Origin: Pseudobacteriovorax antillogorgiicola | GTDB lineage: Bacteria > Bdellovibrionota_B > Oligoflexia > Oligoflexales > Oligoflexaceae | Assembly (NCBI RefSeq): GCF_900177345.1 | Contig: NZ_FWZT01000013.1 | Coordinates: 124,001 to 188,000, forward strand | Length of the DNA: 64,000 nt | Direction: 5' to 3' | Shown here: positions 9,172 to 19,800 of the stretch, one piece after another | Position numbering within the stretch: the stretch's first letter is position 1 | Layout: every line of letters starts with the position of its first letter | Translations under genes and position numbers: made by a program | The notes under the pieces: model-generated | What the model was told of the DNA's origin: nothing | Seen by the model: the letters and a program-made list of their open reading frames with translations, nothing else | The model's database searches: none

Positions 9172-9857
9172 TTTTGCTTGTGGAAGACGATCCGAGACTG
9201 GGGGAGAACATCAAGGTAAACCTTGAGCTGAGGGGATTCGATGTCGCCTTGGCCACGAGTCTTTCAAGTGCTCGATCTATTGTCCAAAACCAGCAGGTTA
9301 CAGCTAGTTTGATCGATATCGAGTTGCCCGATGGCTGCGGGCTTGACCTTTGCATCCAACTTCGAGAACGAGATTCAACATTACCAATTCTGATGATATC
9401 AGCCCGGGGCGACGAGAAAACTGTTGTTCGTGGTTTAGAAATTGGGGCTGACGACTACATTCGCAAGCCTTTTGGCATGCGTGAACTTGCGACGCGACTA
9501 GAAAAACTGCTGCACAAATATAGAAGGAAAGAGAATATAATTCAATTTGGCAGCATCGTAATTGATTTGGATAGGCGAGAAGCATACTACACCAAGACAT
9601 GTATTCCATTGGCAAAGCGTGAATTTGATCTGCTAGTATTGTTCTTAAACAACCCAGGAAGAGTATTTAGTCGCGGCCAACTGATTGACCATCTAAGCAA
9701 TGTCGAGATCATCCAAGATAGAACCGTAGATTCTCATCTATCGCACCTGCGTCGCAAGTTGAAACAAGTTGCTTGCTACGAAGTCACAATTAAATCAATC
9801 TATGGGACAGGCTATCAATTAATCGAAAATCAGGCTGATAATGAAGACAAAGACTAA
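9168..9857 (+). CDS. OmpR/PhoB-family response regulator
   Basis: A 229-residue protein with an N-terminal receiver (acidic pocket E6-D7-D8, phospho-acceptor D50 in SLIDIELPDG, conserved Lys in YIRKPFG) and a C-terminal winged helix from ~130 (KREFDLLVLFLNNPGRVFSR, ending IKSIYGTGYQLIE). The start ATG overlaps the hydroxylase stop and its own 3' end overlaps the kinase start by 17 bases. It is thus cognate to the kinase downstream and probably regulates this operon or membrane-lipid genes; the targets are inference. Confidence 0.95.
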   Translation: MILLVEDDPRLGENIKVNLELRGFDVALATSLSSARSIVQNQQVTASLIDIELPDGCGLDLCIQLRERDSTLPILMISARGDEKTVVRGLEIGADDYIRKPFGMRELATRLEKLLHKYRRKENIIQFGSIVIDLDRREAYYTKTCIPLAKREFDLLVLFLNNPGRVFSRGQLIDHLSNVEIIQDRTVDSHLSHLRRKLKQVACYEVTIKSIYGTGYQLIENQADNEDKD

Positions 9858-11247
9858 TCTTAAAGCAATCACGGGATTAGTTTTCGTATCATTTCTCTCC
9901 TTATTCATCACGATCGCTATCAATATCGCTACCAAGGGTCGCGCAGATTTTGCCTTACTAGCAGTTGTTGCAGATACGGCTCGATTCTCCTTGAATTGCA
10001 CCAAGCCCGAAGAATCGCCATTGTTTTTGCAACCACTACATCTTCCTCATTCCGAGACACAGATTGATGCTTGGCTGTTTGATAGGAACGGGATGCTCTT
10101 AGCTGAGAATAGGGCTAGCTCGTCTAGCGAATCGATCATAACGAATAAACGTCAAGCTGAGTCCTACTATCAATCAGCAATGCTGAAACCTCTCATATGG
10201 AATGGTGGTGCATGGGCAAAAATCGACAGTCTTTGCAACTTAAATTGGACTCTATTTATCCACGATCCTCAAAACAGGATCTTTAAATCGACCTTCTATG
10301 GGCGTCAGAGAAATCTTTTTGTCTTAGTGGCTTCAAGCTACGCTGCCCTTATTTTCTTAGCGTGGTACTACCTAAGAATCAAGGGAAATGAAGCCATGCT
10401 CGTGCTGAGGAAGTTTTCTGAAGGGAAGCTCGATGTCCGTTTGCAGATCAGGTCTTGGGAAAAGTCCATCGAGCTGTATCATGAGTTCAATAAAATGGCA
10501 TCTGAAGTTGCACGACTATTTGATCAAGTAAAATCTCTCGAAGATCAACGTAGTCAGTCCCTGCGAGAGCTTGCGCACGATACAAGAACACCAATAGCAA
10601 GCCTCATAAGTGGTCTCGACACACTCCGGGAGTTCTCCGATTCTATGGAGGATCAGCAGAAACAGAAAATCTATTGCAATATGCAAGCAGACCTTGAATA
10701 CTTTAGCCGATTGATTGAGGATCTATTTCTCCTTTCTGAAATCGACAGCTTCAGCTCTGACAAGAACGCTACCCAAATAGATTTGTGGCGTTTACTGGAA
10801 GAAGCCTGGAATCAAATCTTTAGACATGAAGATCATGACTCCAATTTGGAAGTAAAACTAGTCATGGAAAAACAACCCTGCAAATTTGTAGGGAGCCGGA
10901 TCTTAATTCAAAGAATGGTGATCAATCTATTAGAAAATGCCAAGCGCTATGGAGTCTCTTGGGTAACATGCTCCGCGAGAATTAAAGATAGACTCTGGAT
11001 ACTTGAAATCACAAACGACAGCTATCCATTGGCTTTGAATTTACTGGAATCCTGGGGCCATAAAAGGCAGCAAAGATTGATCACTGAATCTGGATCAAGA
11101 CCACATACCAGCCTAGGTCTAGGATCTGCGATTGCAAAAAGAATCGCTGAAAGTCACCGAGGTGGTGCTACAATCGATCAAATCATCAACGAGGATACAG
11201 CATTGTTGGCGAAGGTTCGTATTACAGTGGTATTGCCATTGTTGTAG
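9841..11247 (+). CDS. Sensor histidine kinase, partner of the upstream regulator
   Basis: A 468-residue kinase with TM1 (~10-32), a ~125-residue periplasmic sensor with two Cys, TM2 (~158-178), a HAMP-like linker, a HisKA dimerisation domain with H-box SLRELAHDTRTPIASL (His ~246) and a HATPase domain. The N-box is MVINLLENAKRYG and the G2-like motif SLGLGSAIAKRI. The usual DxGxG G1 box is poorly conserved: the corresponding stretch reads LEITNDSYPLALNL, with glycines replaced. ATP binding may be altered, although the rest of the domain is intact. The gene is last in the hydroxylase-regulator-kinase operon. Confidence 0.9.
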   Translation: MKTKTNLKAITGLVFVSFLSLFITIAINIATKGRADFALLAVVADTARFSLNCTKPEESPLFLQPLHLPHSETQIDAWLFDRNGMLLAENRASSSSESIITNKRQAESYYQSAMLKPLIWNGGAWAKIDSLCNLNWTLFIHDPQNRIFKSTFYGRQRNLFVLVASSYAALIFLAWYYLRIKGNEAMLVLRKFSEGKLDVRLQIRSWEKSIELYHEFNKMASEVARLFDQVKSLEDQRSQSLRELAHDTRTPIASLISGLDTLREFSDSMEDQQKQKIYCNMQADLEYFSRLIEDLFLLSEIDSFSSDKNATQIDLWRLLEEAWNQIFRHEDHDSNLEVKLVMEKQPCKFVGSRILIQRMVINLLENAKRYGVSWVTCSARIKDRLWILEITNDSYPLALNLLESWGHKRQQRLITESGSRPHTSLGLGSAIAKRIAESHRGGATIDQIINEDTALLAKVRITVVLPLL

Positions 11248-11286
11248 TGCCTGGCAACTATCAAAGCCAGTGCATTGATGATCATG

Positions 11287-12099
11287 TCACTTAAATAGCA
11301 ATTTCAGCCCAAAAAAGTTACGAGTTAAAGCAAGGTCAGGCTCGGTAAGATCCAAAGTATCGTCCGCCAGCAAAGTTGGGCTAGAGCTTACAGAGCTATC
11401 AACTTGTGAATTGCTTAGATTGAATGCCAGATAACCTTTACCAAATCGAAAAAACACCAGTTGAAGTTCGAAATATGAAATGGATAAGACCCGCGTCCGG
11501 CGCATAACAGGATCAGTATCAAAGGATTGATCATCAAATTTGTAGCTCCCGAATATCGCCTCCCCCACAAACCCCAGGGATAGTAGTAAGTCAGGCCAGC
11601 TATCTTTCGGAGTAATACCGACTGTAACATAGGGGCGTACGTTGATGGAATAGAGGTTCAGCTCGATGCTTTGGACCGGAGAATTGCTCGGCAGTTGATC
11701 TTTCGCCTCAAATTCACCATTGAGCCACTTGAAGCTAAGACCGAGATCCCAATCTAGATGCCAGAAGCCTCGACGCTTGAAGGGGTGTTCGATGAACAAG
11801 CTGAAGTTACTCACCCTTTGCTCAAACTCTATTTCACACTCAAATGTTTTCTCGGGGCTCTCTCCAACCCTATCACAGCTGTCACTATCCACATGAGGCC
11901 CATCCTCAGCTTGGAAATACCGCAGGGATGCACTGTCCGTAGTATCACCCACTTCGATACCTAATTGATAATCTAAAAAAAACTTCAGCGGTGATAGAAG
12001 ATCCGCCCAGGCAACAGCCGGCCAAGCTAAAACTACAAAACTTAGAAGTGGTTTGATATGTATCACTACGATTTGCCGACTTTGTTTCACGATCACCAT
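11287..12099 (-). CDS. Exported protein, possible outer-membrane beta-barrel
   Basis: A 270-residue protein with an N-terminal hydrophobic signal ending near AVAWA (~32); a GTG at about codon 12 is an alternative start. The remainder alternates polar and aromatic residues in strand-like segments (YFELQLVFFRFGKGYLAFNL) and ends NFFGLKLLFK, suggestive of a small outer-membrane barrel. A Cys pair (DSDSCDRVGESPEKTFECE) may form a disulphide loop. It is convergent with the kinase gene. No family is recognised. Confidence 0.6.
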   Translation of the reverse strand: MVIVKQSRQIVVIHIKPLLSFVVLAWPAVAWADLLSPLKFFLDYQLGIEVGDTTDSASLRYFQAEDGPHVDSDSCDRVGESPEKTFECEIEFEQRVSNFSLFIEHPFKRRGFWHLDWDLGLSFKWLNGEFEAKDQLPSNSPVQSIELNLYSINVRPYVTVGITPKDSWPDLLLSLGFVGEAIFGSYKFDDQSFDTDPVMRRTRVLSISYFELQLVFFRFGKGYLAFNLSNSQVDSSVSSSPTLLADDTLDLTEPDLALTRNFFGLKLLFK

Positions 12100-12315
12100 T
12101 GCCTAGTAAGCTTTTTCAACCTCTTTCCCATCGGTTAACGGCTGAATTTCCTTAGAGTCCTCAACGAAAATGAGAGTTTCTATGAAGGAAACAGAAATTA
12201 ATTTTACCATTGGCTCTAAGTCTGCCATAAGCCTTGAGTCGTTGGTCTTGTCACGTGCTCTTATAGTGAGAGAAACCATACAGGGCTACTACTTCAAACA
12301 CCTAGGGAGTCTCCT

Positions 12316-13494
12316 ATGAAACGGTTATTTCTTTTTGGCCTAATTTTATCCTCATCAGCCTCTGCTCAGTTTGATTTAAATCTGGGTAGGCTAATCCAAG
12401 GTACCTGGGTTTTTCACTCAGGGCAGCAGCTTGCTACCAATGCCTATAAGATCGTGTTCCGAGGAGATGCCAGCTGTGAATTGGTTATGTCCGAAGGCTC
12501 TGGCGAGTGCCGATGGTCGGTACGCGATCGTGAGATTTCTATCGACATGGAACAAGCTATACAGCTTTCTGGATTTACAAACGCGGTCAATCCCACAACA
12601 GGAGAGCTTGTGGAAGCCGAGTATGAAGGCCGGATTGAAGCCTTTACCTTGAGTTTGGAGAAGTTTGACTTTATCCAACCTAGCTGGAAAATCACCTATG
12701 ATGAAATCCGTAATTATCCACAGAATCCCGAGCTGCCCAGTGAGGTGATCGAAAGTTTTGATCCTCCTAAGCTTGTAGCACAGCGCTATAAATCTCTTAG
12801 GCCGTTTAAGCAAACTGGTTTACTCGCAATGAATCTTGCGGTGGGGACTGGTAATTTTGGTGGCGTCATTCGCATCAACGATGATCAATCAGCAAGTATG
12901 GAAGCTGGCTTCATAGGGCTGGAGCAAAAGGCTCTGTTTTGGAGTCAAACAGAAGCTGGATTGATGCTGAGCTATAGTCCAGGTGAATCTTCAGTTTTTC
13001 GCGTTCTCAATGATCGCCGTCTAGGAACTTATGTATTAGCCGAGATCAATCAGCTTGGTAAGAAATCCGTTCAGACCAGCTTCATTGGTCAAGTGGATGA
13101 GGCGCTGTGGAAAGAGCAGCAACTCAGTCAGGACGAATTTATGGGCACTTGGGTATTTGACTCGAACGAGCCTTATCAGTACACCTTTGGCGAAAATGGA
13201 TTCTATTCCATGGGAGATCCTACAGAAGAGCCTGCTTTTTTCGCTGAAGGCACATGGCGCGTGGAGAAGAACAAGCTCGCTGCCTATCGCTATTGGGAAT
13301 CAGAAACTGGCACGAGTCTCTCAGCCGACGATGCTAAGCTTTGTTTAAGTGAGGAGATCGACTGCGAGCTTTTTCAGTCTCGGACCTATAGGATACTCAA
13401 TCGCCGTGATGATCAGATCTTAGTACTCCGGGAACTATACGTCCCGTGGTTTGATTCCTCGTCAAACTTCGTGCATACCTTTGTCAGACTCTAG
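12316..13494 (+). CDS. Exported protein of unknown function with two GTWVF modules
   Basis: A 392-residue protein with a signal peptide (MKRLFLFGLILSSSASAQ) and a good GGGAG site. Two similar beta-rich modules begin at IQGTWVFHSGQ (~29) and FMGTWVFDSNE (~275). Each contains a GxW/GTWRV strand pattern resembling lipocalin-like or extracytoplasmic beta-barrel domains. The TAG stop (13492-13494) lies inside the left copy of the 56-bp repeat that bounds the CRISPR-Cas island, where it overlaps the stop codon of a kinase-gene remnant on the other strand. That indicates this gene and the kinase at 28594 were once adjacent and convergent. Function unknown. Confidence 0.7.
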   Translation: MKRLFLFGLILSSSASAQFDLNLGRLIQGTWVFHSGQQLATNAYKIVFRGDASCELVMSEGSGECRWSVRDREISIDMEQAIQLSGFTNAVNPTTGELVEAEYEGRIEAFTLSLEKFDFIQPSWKITYDEIRNYPQNPELPSEVIESFDPPKLVAQRYKSLRPFKQTGLLAMNLAVGTGNFGGVIRINDDQSASMEAGFIGLEQKALFWSQTEAGLMLSYSPGESSVFRVLNDRRLGTYVLAEINQLGKKSVQTSFIGQVDEALWKEQQLSQDEFMGTWVFDSNEPYQYTFGENGFYSMGDPTEEPAFFAEGTWRVEKNKLAAYRYWESETGTSLSADDAKLCLSEEIDCELFQSRTYRILNRRDDQILVLRELYVPWFDSSSNFVHTFVRL

Positions 13495-13545
13495 TGAAAC
13501 GATTCATCTCGCCATGACACTCTAAGGCTGGTACCTTGGGGTGTT
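13490..13545 (-). repeat. Left 56-bp direct repeat: duplicated 3' end of the kinase gene (att-like)
   Basis: These 56 bases match 28593-28648 at 55 positions in the same orientation. On the minus strand they encode TPQGTSLRVSWRDESFH plus stop, the C-terminus of the kinase whose full gene is at 28594-31098. The single difference (A at 13533 versus G at 28636) is a synonymous Gly codon change. The copy is cut off from the rest of a kinase gene, so it is a gene-end remnant marking the left boundary of the CRISPR-Cas island. Confidence 0.9.
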
Positions 13546-13831
13546 CAACTACTAGCCACTTTTTATTTTTGCCTATAAAGACTGTCTTCATTGCAGCGGC
13601 ACATGAACAGCCCTTGATGAGACGATCCCTTATAGGTAGCTCCAAAGCAAGCTACCGATGTAGATAATCAAGACAGTTACATGAACCCCTTTAATAATCC
13701 TGCCCAACTCTAAAGGGAATATTCTTTCCTCTAGTATGTTAGTAGACCTGTCAGGTTTTCAACACCGCCGAGAGGTGCAAAGAACGCCATGAAAATGGTT
13801 CTCCTGCCAAGAACGGATTGTTTTGCGCCAA
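13546..13831. other. Island left end/array trailer with inverted repeats
   Basis: This segment between the left 56-bp repeat and the oldest CRISPR repeat has no convincing gene. It contains a 7-bp hairpin (GGTAGCT 13635-13641, AGCTACC 13650-13656) nested within arms ACTGTCTTCATT (13581-13592) and AATCAAGACAGT (13666-13677), which pair at 11 of 12 positions. The structure could be a recombinase-binding or transcript-end structure; that is speculative. Confidence 0.5.
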
Positions 13832-16800
13832 TTTCTAAGCGGCCTGCTCCGCCGGGAACGAACCCAAACACGATAAGGATCATCACTAATGTTTCTAAGC
13901 GGCCTGCTCGGCCGGGAACGGGGGTACATTGCATTTACGCGGGCAAGGGTATTTCTAAGCGGCCTGCTCGGCCGGGAACGTTAAGCGAACTGAGTAACGC
14001 TTCCACTCACCTTTCTAAGCGGCCTGCTCGGCCGGGAACATGGCAAGATATCCGACAATGTAATACCTGATTTTCTAAGCGGCCTCCTCGGCTGGAACAA
14101 TGCAACAAAGTGTAGGAAATGTTTCATTTTTTTCTAAGCGGCCTGCTCGGCCGGGAACACTGATAGATGAAGTTGTTAATGCGGCTTGTGTTTCTAAGCG
14201 GCCTGCTCGGCCGGGAACGAAGAACCAGCATAATAGGCGACACTTTCAAATTTCTAAGCGGCCTGCTCGGCCGGGAACAAGAGGAAATTCAAAAGCTGCG
14301 AGAACAGCTATTTCTAAGCGGCCTGCTCGGCCGGGAACTCGAGAGTGGTTAAAGCAAGCTGTTCTTTCAATTTCTAAGCGGCCTGCTCGGCCGGGAACTG
14401 TGAATGGCAGAGTCGTAATTGACGGAGTATTTTCTAAGCGGCCTGCTCGGCCGGGAACTGACTTCTAGCTTTCGCTTGAAACGCGCTCTCTTTCTAAGCG
14501 GCCTGCTCGGCCGGGAACAGAAAGTATGATTGCTATTTTAAGCAGATCAAATTAAGCGGCCTGCTCGGCCGGGAACAAGGGCGGCCTTTATATTTATTCA
14601 ACTCTCTTTTTCTAAGCGGCCTGCTCGGCCGGGAACACTTAAGCCTCGTTTTTCCTCGTCTTCGCGATTTTCTAAGCGGCCTGCTCGGCCGGGAACATTA
14701 AGGCTCAAGATGAAACCATAGCTAGGCATTTCTAAGCGGCCTGCTCGGCCGGGAACGAGAAAAAATAAGTTGTATAATCAAGGAGAATTTTCTAAGCGGC
14801 CTGCTCGGCCGGGAACTTGACAACGACGAACAGACAATCCGCGAAGTATTTCTAAGCGGCCTGCTCGGCCGGGAACAATGGATGACGCCAAAACATTAGC
14901 TTGTCAGTTTTCTAAGCGGCCTGCTCGGCCGGGAACATAGTGATCCAATAGTTTTACCACTCCCACTGTTTCTAAGCGGCCTGCTCGGCCGGGAACCAAT
15001 AGACAGCGTGCAAACAGGTGTTCCGCTAGTTTCTAAGCGGCCTGCTCGGCCGGGAACACAGATACACTGAAAGCGAAAAAAAGCAAATTTTTCTAAGCGG
15101 CCTGCTCGGCCGGGAACGTTGAGCTGGCCGAACATGCGGCCCTTCATAATTTCTAAGCGGCCTGCTCGGCCGGGAACGTTGAGCTGGCCGAACATGCGGC
15201 CCTTCATAATTTCTAAGCGGCCTGCTCGGCCAGGAACTATCTTCGAAAGTAGCTATATATAAAGCTTTTTTTCTAAGCGGCCTGCTCGGCCGGGAACTAT
15301 AGAGTGGCCTAAATCCATCGACGACTTTATTTCTAAGCGGCCTGCTCGGCCGGGAACTGGGACCAAAGTTATCGACAGTGATGACGTTATTTCTAAGCGG
15401 CCTGCTCGGCCGGGAACGTTTGAGTGAGTCCGTGTCATCTCCCCTTCAGTTTCTAAGCGGCCTGCTCGGCCGGGAACGGCCACATGGCACTGCTAGCGAC
15501 CTGGCATTTCTAAGCGGCCTGCTCGGCCGGGAACCGTATGGTGCAAGACATACAGCGCGTTCTAGATTTCTAAGCGGCCTGCTCGGCCGGGAACATGGCT
15601 GTAAAAAAGATTTGCGAGCGCTCTGGTTTCTAAGCGGCCTGCTCGGCCGGGAACGTAATCAAGCTTGAGCCAATAGCTAGGAATAATTTCTAAGCGGCCT
15701 GCTCGGCCGGGAACAGACTCTGAAAGGACTTGTGAACCACCGTATATTTCTAAGCGGCCTGCTCGGCCGGGAACGAAGTTTAGAAGCTCGACCATACTGC
15801 TCGTTATTTTTAAGCGGCCTGCTCGGCCGGGAACAGTCATTTCGCTTTTGATCTTAGTCTCTGCAATTTCTAAGCGGCCTGCTCGGCCGGGAACATTCCT
15901 TTCACCGTTGGCGCATCCGTAGTTTTTTCTAAGCGGCCTGCTCGGCCGGGAACAGTAAGTTCTTCATCGGAAGCAATAGCAACGCTTTCTAAGCGGCCTG
16001 CTCGGCCGGGAACTCTCTGCTCGTATGCCGTCTTTAAAAGTGCATTTTCTAAGCGGCCTGCTCGGCCGGGAACTTTTTGTTTGGGCGAGTTTCCTATTCC
16101 TCAGTTTTCTAAGCGGCCTGCTCGGCCGGGAACTGTGAATGGCAGAGTCGTAATTGACGGAGTATTTTCTAAGCGGCCTGCTCGGCCGGGAACTGACTTC
16201 TAGCTTTCGCTTGAAACGCGCTCTCTTTCTAAGCGGCCTGCTCGGCCGGGAACAGAAAGTATGATTGCTATTTTAAGCAGATCAAATTTCTAAGCGGCCT
16301 GCTCGGCCGGGAACAAGGGCGATCTTTATATTTATTCAACTCTCTTTTTCTAAGCGGCCTGCTCGGCCGGGAACACTTAAGCCTCGTTTTTCCTCGTCTT
16401 CGCGATTTTCTAAGCGGCCTGCTCGGCCGGGAACATTAAGGCTCAAGATGAAACCATAGCTAGGCATTTCTAAGCGGCCTGCTCGGCCGGGAACAGTAGA
16501 TCAACGCTCTCCCTTACTTTTCTGGTGTTTCTAAGCGGCCTGCTCGGCCGGGAACGTGCGACGGACCAAGAGTTTGAACACTTTATTTTTCTAAGCGGCC
16601 TGCTCGGCCGGGAACTCGAAAAGCCTTCCCCCAGGACCTAGGCCAGTTTTCTAAGCGGCCTGCTCGGCCGGGAACCCAGTGGCACCGAGTTGTCGTCTGG
16701 AATAAGCATTTCTAAGCGGCCTGCTCGGCCGGGAACATCTACCCATTGAAAGCTATCATCAATCGCCATTTCTAAGCGGCCTGCTCGGCCGGGAACAAAA

Positions 16801-19800
16801 GTTCTAAAGGATCTTTGGCCGTCGTGGTTTTCTAAGCGGCCTGCTCGGCCGGGAACAAGCTCATTGCCTTTTCAGCCAACACTGAGATTTTCTAAGCGGC
16901 CTGCTCGGCCGGGAACTTCTATTAGAGCTAAGACTGAAGCAGCTAGGATTTCTAAGCGGCCTGCTCGGCCGGGAACCAGTTACTCTAGAGAATGCTGCCA
17001 AGGGTCTTTTTCTAAGCGGCCTGCTCGGCCGGGAACTCATCGATCCGTCATCTGGTAAGGTCCTTGTATTTCTAAGCGGCCTGCTCGGCCGGGAACATAA
17101 GGCAGCTTCAATTGGTGTCATCGAGAACTTTCTAAGCGGCCTGCTCGGCCGGGAACGGCATAGGCCACTCCCTGATAGTTGCCTTGTGTTTCTAAGCGGC
17201 CTGCTCGGCCGGGAACGCTCAAAGGCGGTCGTCCAATGTGGCTGCGTGTTTCTAAGCGGCCTGCTCGGCCGGGAACAATATGGTGAATTTGGATCTGTTT
17301 CAAGCTGATTTCTAAGCGGCCTGCTCGGCCGGGAACGAAACCTCAAGCGTAGACGCTGCTTGGCTGGGTTTCTAAGCGGCCTGCTCGGCCGGGAACTGGA
17401 TCGGGTGGATCTTGAGGCAAACAGCCAATTTCTAAGCGGCCTGCTCGGCCGGGAACAATGGGCGTTTGGACATTTTTTGAGACCACCTTTTCTAAGCGGC
17501 CTGCTCGGCCGGGAACAGGATGAACTAGCTTTCCAGATGACCCGTCTTTTTCTAAGCGGCCTGCTCGGCCGGGAACCTACATCAAGCTTCCGGCCCTAAA
17601 GGCAGCTTTTTCTAAGCGGCCTGCTCGGCCGGGAACATGGGTGATAGGGATCACATGCTCCAGTGTGTTTTCTAAGCGGCCTGCTCGGCCGGGAACCGGG
17701 CGCTGTTGAAATCTTTTCTCAGCTTCAATTTCTAAGCGGCCTGCTCGGCCGGGAACTTCGGCTAATTGACTATCAGAACTCTTACTAGTTTCTAAGCGGC
17801 CTGCTCGGCCGGGAACAAAAATGAGTTCTCACGTTTCACCGACGAAAATTTCTAAGCGGCCTGCTCGGCCGGGAACGGTCACGGCGATTTTCAGCAGGCA
17901 GTTGTGGTTTTCTAAGCGGCCTGCTCGGCCGGGAACTTTAAGTGTCTCACGCTTTATACCTTGCCTTTATTTCTAAGCGGCCTGCTCGGCCGGGAACAAG
18001 AAAGTTCGTCAGAAACTCCGTTCAGACGGTTTCTAAGCGGCCTGCTCGGCCGGGAACGTAGGGTCTCTCGCGGAAACATGAAACGCTTATTTCTAAGCGG
18101 CCTGCTCGGCCGGGAACTTGTACTGAATGCTATTTCGTCTCTTGCAAAATTTCTAAGCGGCCTGCTCGGCCGGGAACATCTTTTGAACGTGCCTATTTTC
18201 ATCGAATGTTTTCTAAGCGGCCTGCTCGGCCGGGAACGTGATCCCCTTTTCCATTAGTCCATACCTCATTTTCTAAGCGGCCTGCTCGGCCGGGAACAGC
18301 CATTGTAATAGACTCCGCGACCCACTTTTTTTCTAAGCGGCCTGCTCGGCCGGGAACCAGTAAATAAAGCAATTATCCTCGGCAACCTATTTCTAAGCGG
18401 CCTGCTCGGCCGGGAACCCCAAAGAAGACACTATTAAAGGGTATCTTCTTTTCTAAGCGGCCTGCTCGGCCGGGAACTTAACAAGCTAAAGTTTCAGTTT
18501 TCGGCTCTTTTTCTAAGCGGCCTGCTCGGCCGGGAACCATTGTCGTTTAGGCGATCAAAAGCTAGATATTTTCTAAGCGGCCTGCTCGGCCGGGAACACA
18601 TTCTCGAAAAAGTCTATCGCCCGAAGACATTTCTAAGCGGCCTGCTCGGCCGGGAACTCGATGGCGCGCTGGATCGCATTTTGCCATTATTTCTAAGCGG
18701 CCTGCTCGGCCGGGAACCAGTAAATAAAGCAATTATCCTCGGCAACCTATTTCTAAGCGGCCTGCTCGGCCGGGAACCCCAAAGAAGACACTATTAAAGG
18801 GTATCTTCTTTTCTAAGCGGCCTGCTCGGCCGGGAACTTAACAAGCTAAAGTTTCAGTTTTCGGCTCTTTTTCTAAGCGGCCTGCTCGGCCGGGAACCAT
18901 TGTCGTTTAGGCGATCAAAAGCTAGATATTTTCTAAGCGGCCTGCTCGACCGGGAACACATTCTCGAAAAAGTCTATCGCCCGAAGACATTTCTAAGCGG
19001 CCTGCTCGGCCGGGAACTCGATGGCGCGCTGGATCGCATTTTGCCATTATTTCTAAGCGGCCTGCTCGGCCGGGAACGTTAGGTGTGGTGTGGGTGTGCT
19101 GGGTTGTCTTTTCTAAGCGGCCTGCTCGGCCGGGAACTTAGCTGTCGCTGAAAGGATAACCCCAGAAGATTTCTAAGCGGCCTGCTCGGCCGGGAACATC
19201 CTCATTGAGAACAACGGAAAGATTATCAATTTCTAAGCGGCCTGCTCGGCCGGGAACAGGAGTGGGGCCCATGATAACCGCTTTCAAGATTTCTAAGCGG
19301 CCTGCTCGGCCGGGAACCGGTTTGCTAATTTTGTTCTAAACAACCCAGATTTCTAAGCGGCCTGCTCGGCCGGGAACGGCGAAGGTAATGCCATAGCTAG
19401 CGCCATGGGTTTCTAAGCGGCCTGCTCGGCCGGGAACGCAACTCTTTCCCTTTTGGAAAACGTGGTTATTTTCTAAGCGGCCTGCTCGGCCGGGAACGGT
19501 TTGAGGAGCCTTTACGGCCCTTGGGAATATTTCTAAGCGGCCTGCTCGGCCGGGAACGTCACGGCGATTTTCAGCAGGCGGTTGTTGTATTTCTAAGCGG
19601 CCTGCTCGGCCGGGAACGGCGGAGTAGAGTTCGGCAGTGTATTTGCTCTTTTCTAAGCGGCCTGCTCGGCCGGGAACGGAAAACTTTACCAAGTCATTAA
19701 CCCGCATATTTTCTAAGCGGCCTGCTCGGCCGGGAACGAACATTAGTTTGAACGCTTCGAACCCCATTATTTCTAAGCGGCCTGCTCGGCCGGGAACTAT

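Noticed and set aside
13757-13785. A further degenerate CRISPR repeat left of 13832 (TTTCAACACCGCCG...AAGAAC).
   Set aside because: The spacing to the next repeat is wrong (46 instead of about 32) and the match is weak.
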